Assembly (NCBI RefSeq): GCF_021728415.1
Contig: NZ_JAKKDV010000003.1
Span: 248,001 to 312,000 of the forward strand
DNA from: Flaviramulus multivorans
GTDB taxonomy: Bacteria > Bacteroidota > Bacteroidia > Flavobacteriales > Flavobacteriaceae
DNA: 64,000 nt
Direction of reading: 5' to 3'
Shown here: positions 60,741-64,000 of the stretch, in pieces
Numbering within the stretch: position 1 is the first letter of the stretch
Layout: every line of letters begins with the position of its first letter
Translations under genes and position numbers: made by a program
Notes under the pieces: model-generated
Database searches by the model: none
Seen by the model: only the letters and a program-made list of their open reading frames with translations
What the model was told of the DNA's origin: nothing

Positions 60741-61411
60741 AGTTATTGCTTACTGCTGTTGCACCTGTTTTTATTATCATTTTATTTATTTACATAAAGG
60801 ATAAATACGAAAAGGAACCCAAGCGTTTATTGATTTATAATTTTCTTCTAGGGGCTTTTGTAAGTATTGTAATTACTACAATTCTATACTATGTGTTTGA
60901 TGTGATTTTACCACTAAGAGACAACATGAGCGTTATGCAACAGTTTATAAAGGCATTCTTTGTTGTTGGCTTAATTGAAGAGTTTAGCAAATACATTATT
61001 GTTAGATATTTTGCCCAACCAAACACTTCTTTTAATGAGCCTTTTGATGGGATTGTATATGCAGTAATGGTTTCTATGGGTTTTGCTGCAACCGAAAATA
61101 TTTTATACGTACTAGAAGGTGGCTACAAAACGGCTTTAATTAGGGCCTTTACGGCGGTACCAGCACATGCTACCTTTGGCATTTTAATGGGTTACTACAT
61201 GGGAAAAGCTAAGTTTTCAAATAATAGAGTCGTTTTAAATTTAACTGGCCTTTTGTTGGCTATTGTTTTTCATGGTGCCTACGACTTTTTCTTATTTATA
61301 GATTTTGTACCTGGTATTTGGGTTGGAGCCTTTATCTCTTTATTTATTGGAATTTTATTATCTAGAAAAGCAATTATTAAACACCAGAATGATTCTCATT
61401 TTAATATTTGA
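60737..61411 (+). CDS. PrsW family intramembrane metalloprotease
   Basis: The 224-residue protein has about seven membrane helices and the PrsW/CPBP-like motifs: IEEFSKY (Glu81-Glu82), PAHATFG (His144) and HGAYDF (His179), which bind the catalytic metal. In Bacillus PrsW starts cleavage of an anti-sigma factor, and two ECF sigma/anti-sigma-like pairs are in this window, but no direct link is shown. It overlaps the Nudix gene by 4 bases. Confidence 0.88.
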   Translation: MKLLLTAVAPVFIIILFIYIKDKYEKEPKRLLIYNFLLGAFVSIVITTILYYVFDVILPLRDNMSVMQQFIKAFFVVGLIEEFSKYIIVRYFAQPNTSFNEPFDGIVYAVMVSMGFAATENILYVLEGGYKTALIRAFTAVPAHATFGILMGYYMGKAKFSNNRVVLNLTGLLLAIVFHGAYDFFLFIDFVPGIWVGAFISLFIGILLSRKAIIKHQNDSHFNI

Positions 61412-61447
61412 ATCCTTAAACTCATTTATCCTAGCCTATAAAATTCT

Positions 61448-61455
61448 TATATTTA
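61448..61455 (+). promoter_or_regulatory. -7-like box before the carboxylase operon
   Basis: TATATTTA matches TAnnTTTG except in the last base and lies 24 bases upstream of the ATG at 61480. I see no -33 partner at the right distance. Confidence 0.35.
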
Positions 61456-61479
61456 CTAACAACAAATTTTGACATACCC

Positions 61480-61965
61480 ATGAGTAAAGTCTTTAAAGCC
61501 ACAGTAAATAATTCTATTGAATTTGAATTTACTGACAGTGATATATCGAATCTAGATGCCCTCAAAACTTCCGACTATTCCTATCATATTCTACAAAATA
61601 ATAAATCGTATAAAGCTGAAATTTTAGAGGCAAACTTCAACAACAAATCATATAAAGTAAAAGTTAAAAACAATACTTATAACATAAACATACACAATGA
61701 TTTAGATGTTTTAATTAATGAAATGGGGTTTGCTTTAGGAGCCTCAAAACATATAAACACTATTAATGCACCAATGCCAGGTTTAATTCTTGAAATTAAT
61801 ACCGAAGCGGGTCAAGAAGTCAAGGAAAATGACTCACTTTTAATTTTAGAAGCTATGAAAATGGAAAACATTATCACTTCACCTAGAGATGGTAAAATAA
61901 AAACAGTTTTAGTTAAAAAAGGTGATGCTGTTGAAAAAAACCAATTATTAATTGAATTTGAATAA
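61480..61965 (+). CDS. Biotin carboxyl carrier subunit of an acyl-CoA carboxylase
   Basis: The 161-residue protein has a C-terminal biotinyl domain with the biotin lysine K127 in LEAMKMENI (AMKM motif). The N-terminal 85 residues are a beta-rich linker as in separate BCCPs of propionyl-type carboxylases. It opens an operon with a DUF1801 gene, a biotin carboxylase and a carboxyltransferase. The missing long Ala/Pro linker and the gene order favour a propionyl-CoA or related acyl-CoA carboxylase over the fatty acid AccB. Confidence 0.9.
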   Translation: MSKVFKATVNNSIEFEFTDSDISNLDALKTSDYSYHILQNNKSYKAEILEANFNNKSYKVKVKNNTYNINIHNDLDVLINEMGFALGASKHINTINAPMPGLILEINTEAGQEVKENDSLLILEAMKMENIITSPRDGKIKTVLVKKGDAVEKNQLLIEFE

Positions 61966-61977
61966 CATGCATGTCTT

Positions 61978-62343
61978 ATGAGACATAATAAAGACATCCT
62001 AACGATTGATGATTATATGCAAGCACAACCAGACGCCTTTAAACCAACACTACAAAATTTAAGAGAAGTCATTCAAGAAGCAGCACCAAAAGCTAATGAA
62101 GCTATTCGATATGCCATACCAACTTTTAGGTTAGGAAATAAAAATCTAGTCCATTTTGCTGCTCATAAAGCACATTTTGCACTGTACCCTGCGCCTTCTG
62201 CAATCGTTAAGTTTTCAAAAGAATTAAGTAAGTACGACACTTCAAAAGGCACAATTAAGTTTCCGATAGAAACACCGATACCTTATGATTTGATAACAAA
62301 AATTGTAGAGTTTCGTGTTTCAGAAATAAACTCAAAACCATGA
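61978..62343 (+). CDS. DUF1801 domain protein inside the carboxylase operon
   Basis: The 121-residue protein has the DUF1801 layout: LQNLREVIQEAAPKANEAIRY, then IPTFRLGNKNLVHFAAHKAHFALYP. The family binds unknown ligands and is common in Bacteroidota. It sits 12 bases after the BCCP gene and its stop overlaps the start of the biotin carboxylase by 4 bases, so it is coupled to the carboxylase. A role in the enzyme is not known. Confidence 0.8.
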   Translation: MRHNKDILTIDDYMQAQPDAFKPTLQNLREVIQEAAPKANEAIRYAIPTFRLGNKNLVHFAAHKAHFALYPAPSAIVKFSKELSKYDTSKGTIKFPIETPIPYDLITKIVEFRVSEINSKP

Positions 62344-63782
62344 AAAAAATCCTGATAGCAAATAGGGGTGAAATTGCCATAAGAGTGATGAAAACCGCTC
62401 AAAAAATGGGTATAAAAACTGTTGCAGTGTTTTCAACAGCTGATAGAAACGCTCCACATGTAAAGTTTGCTGATGAAGCTGTCTGTATAGGCGAACCACC
62501 TTCAAATCAATCCTATTTAAGAGGTGAAAAGATTATTGAAGTAGCCAAACAACTAAATGTAGATGCTATTCACCCTGGTTATGGTTTTTTAAGCGAAAAT
62601 GCTTCTTTTTCAGAATTATGTGAAGCAAAAAATATCGTTTTTATCGGTCCACGTTCTAATGCCATCAAAATTATGGGAAGTAAATTAGCAGCCAAAGAGG
62701 CTGTTAAAAAGTACCATATTCCTATGGTTCCTGGAATAGATGAAGCTATTACCGATGTTAAAAAAGCGAAACAAATTGCCAAAGAGATTGGATTTCCTAT
62801 TTTAATAAAGGCTTCAGCAGGTGGCGGCGGAAAAGGTATGCGTATTGTAGAAAAAGAAAACGATTTAGAGTCACAAATGAATCGAGCCATTAGCGAAGCC
62901 ACTTCAGCCTTTGGTGATGGTTCAGTTTTTATTGAAAAATATGTAACATCTCCAAGACATATCGAAATCCAAGTGATGGCAGATAGTCATGGTCATATTT
63001 TGCATTTATTTGAACGTGAATGTAGTATACAGCGCAGACATCAAAAAGTAGTTGAAGAGGCACCATCAGCGGTTTTATCGTCTGAACTACGCAAAAAAAT
63101 GGGAGAAGCGGCCATTAAGGTTGCCGAGGCATGTGATTATTTAGGTGCTGGAACGGTAGAGTTTTTATTAGATGCAGATCACAATTTCTACTTTTTAGAA
63201 ATGAATACACGCCTACAAGTAGAGCATCCTGTAACCGAGTTAATTACCAATCTAGACTTGGTTGAATTACAAATTAGAGTCGCTCGCGGTGAATCACTTC
63301 AAATAAAGCAAGAGGACTTAAAGATTAACGGACATGCGCTCGAGTTACGCGTATATGCAGAAGACCCAACTAACGATTTTTTACCTAGCGTTGGGCATTT
63401 GGATGTTTATAAAATTCCCTTTGGAAAAAACATAAGAGTTGATAACGGGTTTGAAGAAGGTATGGACATTCCTATTTATTACGATCCGATGCTTTCAAAA
63501 TTAATTACCTATGGCACTACCCGAGAAGAAGCAATTCAACTCATGATTCAGGCCATCGACAATTATCATGTTGAAGGCGTTCAAACGACACTCCCTTTTG
63601 GCAAATATGTTTGTGAACATGAAGCTTTTCGTTCTGGTAATTTCGACACCCATTTTGTAAAAAACTATTATTCACCAGAAAAATTAAAAGCAGAAACTGA
63701 AAATGAAGCTAAAATTGCCGCTTTAATAGCTTTAAAACAATATATAGAAGATCAAAAACTTTTAAGACTACCTAACCCCTAA
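62340..63782 (+). CDS. Biotin carboxylase subunit of an acyl-CoA carboxylase
   Basis: The 480-residue protein is an ATP-grasp enzyme that carboxylates biotin on BCCP. It has the start KKILIANRGEIAIRV, the glycine-rich ATP loop GGGGKGMR (near 161), the segment ERECSIQRRHQKVVEEAPS and the active-site EMNTRLQVEHPVTE (from 287, with E287, N289 and R291). The length is that of a single-function biotin carboxylase, slightly longer than AccC (about 450). It lies 3 bases before the carboxyltransferase gene, in the order BCCP, DUF1801, BC, CT. Confidence 0.93.
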   Translation: MKKILIANRGEIAIRVMKTAQKMGIKTVAVFSTADRNAPHVKFADEAVCIGEPPSNQSYLRGEKIIEVAKQLNVDAIHPGYGFLSENASFSELCEAKNIVFIGPRSNAIKIMGSKLAAKEAVKKYHIPMVPGIDEAITDVKKAKQIAKEIGFPILIKASAGGGGKGMRIVEKENDLESQMNRAISEATSAFGDGSVFIEKYVTSPRHIEIQVMADSHGHILHLFERECSIQRRHQKVVEEAPSAVLSSELRKKMGEAAIKVAEACDYLGAGTVEFLLDADHNFYFLEMNTRLQVEHPVTELITNLDLVELQIRVARGESLQIKQEDLKINGHALELRVYAEDPTNDFLPSVGHLDVYKIPFGKNIRVDNGFEEGMDIPIYYDPMLSKLITYGTTREEAIQLMIQAIDNYHVEGVQTTLPFGKYVCEHEAFRSGNFDTHFVKNYYSPEKLKAETENEAKIAALIALKQYIEDQKLLRLPNP

Positions 63783-63785
63783 GCT

Positions 63786-64000
63786 ATGAATTCAAAAGAA
63801 GATAAAATAAATAAACTGAATGAGCGTATTGCATTAGCCCATTTAGGTGGTGGAAAAAAACGCATTGAGAAACAACATCAAAAAAAGAAATTAACCGCCA
63901 GAGAGCGAGTTAATTATTTAATGGATGAAGGCTCTTTTGAAGAGATTGGTATGCTTGTAACCCATAGAACCAGTGATTTTGGAATGGAAAACGAGCTATA
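63786..64000 (+). CDS. Acyl-CoA carboxylase carboxyltransferase (beta) subunit, start only
   Basis: The frame opens with ATG at 63786 and stays open to the end of the window (71 full codons). It reads MNSKEDKINKLNERIALAH, then GGGKKRIEKQHQKKKLTARERV and GSFEEIGMLVTHRTSDFGM. This is the N-terminus of the propionyl/methylcrotonyl-CoA carboxylase beta family, with the LTARERV signature. The catalytic part lies beyond the edge. Confidence 0.85.
   Translation, partial: MNSKEDKINKLNERIALAHLGGGKKRIEKQHQKKKLTARERVNYLMDEGSFEEIGMLVTHRTSDFGMENEL

Overview
The window looks like a chromosomal segment from a marine or aquatic member of the Flavobacteriaceae (Bacteroidota). The evidence is the low G+C, the TAnnTTTG-type -7 promoter boxes, two type IX secretion sorting domains, a 6S RNA placed between zapA and rny, a TonB-dependent receptor with a carboxypeptidase-regulatory domain, 'QIGIGTTTP' surface proteins, and many families typical of this group (DUF6090, DUF6452, DUF6048, DUF6768, DUF4294, CCC-motif protein). 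No tRNA, rRNA, CRISPR array, transposase or phage gene was seen.

Layout. 1-9.9 kb: truncated gyrA, divergent clpC, an ECF sigma/anti-sigma-like pair followed by two secreted repeat proteins (DUF4097-like and head-GIN/DUF2807), an MFS (UMF1/Atg22-like) transporter and an M48 lipoprotein protease. 10-18 kb: msrB, a DinB-like protein, an NTF2-like protein, NDH-2, lpdA, aroQ, two OmpX-like barrels and a XerC/D recombinase. 18-20.6 kb: rny, 6S RNA, zapA and a coiled-coil gene, all on the minus strand. 20.7-38 kb: LytM peptidase, TonB receptor, retropepsin-like protease, bPH2 protein, cysteine desulfurase, a calcium-binding lipoprotein, a Smr protein, a T9SS cargo protein, small membrane proteins, rocD, a second ECF sigma operon and rlmD. 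38-41.4 kb: DUF6452/DUF6048 and the putrescine pair aguB-aguA.

41.5-45.6 kb is the clearest accessory region. It is a tightly packed, very A+T-rich three-gene operon between aguA and rlmL. It encodes a STAS-like/GHKL ATPase protein, a STAS-like/phosphoribosyltransferase protein, and a calcineurin-like phosphoesterase fused to an orotate-PRTase-like domain. I know of no characterised system with this exact set, and it is my main candidate for an undescribed nucleotide-linked signalling or defence system. That function is inference.

45.6-64 kb returns to mostly core content: rlmL, a methyltransferase, a ZIP transporter, a DUF1800/DUF1501/T9SS triad, five tandem DUF6090 membrane paralogs, a hemolysin-III-like protein, an M42 aminopeptidase, a Nudix hydrolase, PrsW, and a biotin-dependent acyl-CoA carboxylase operon (BCCP, DUF1801, biotin carboxylase, start of the carboxyltransferase) that runs off the end. 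Two related dispersed palindromic repeats flank the methyltransferase/ZIP pair.
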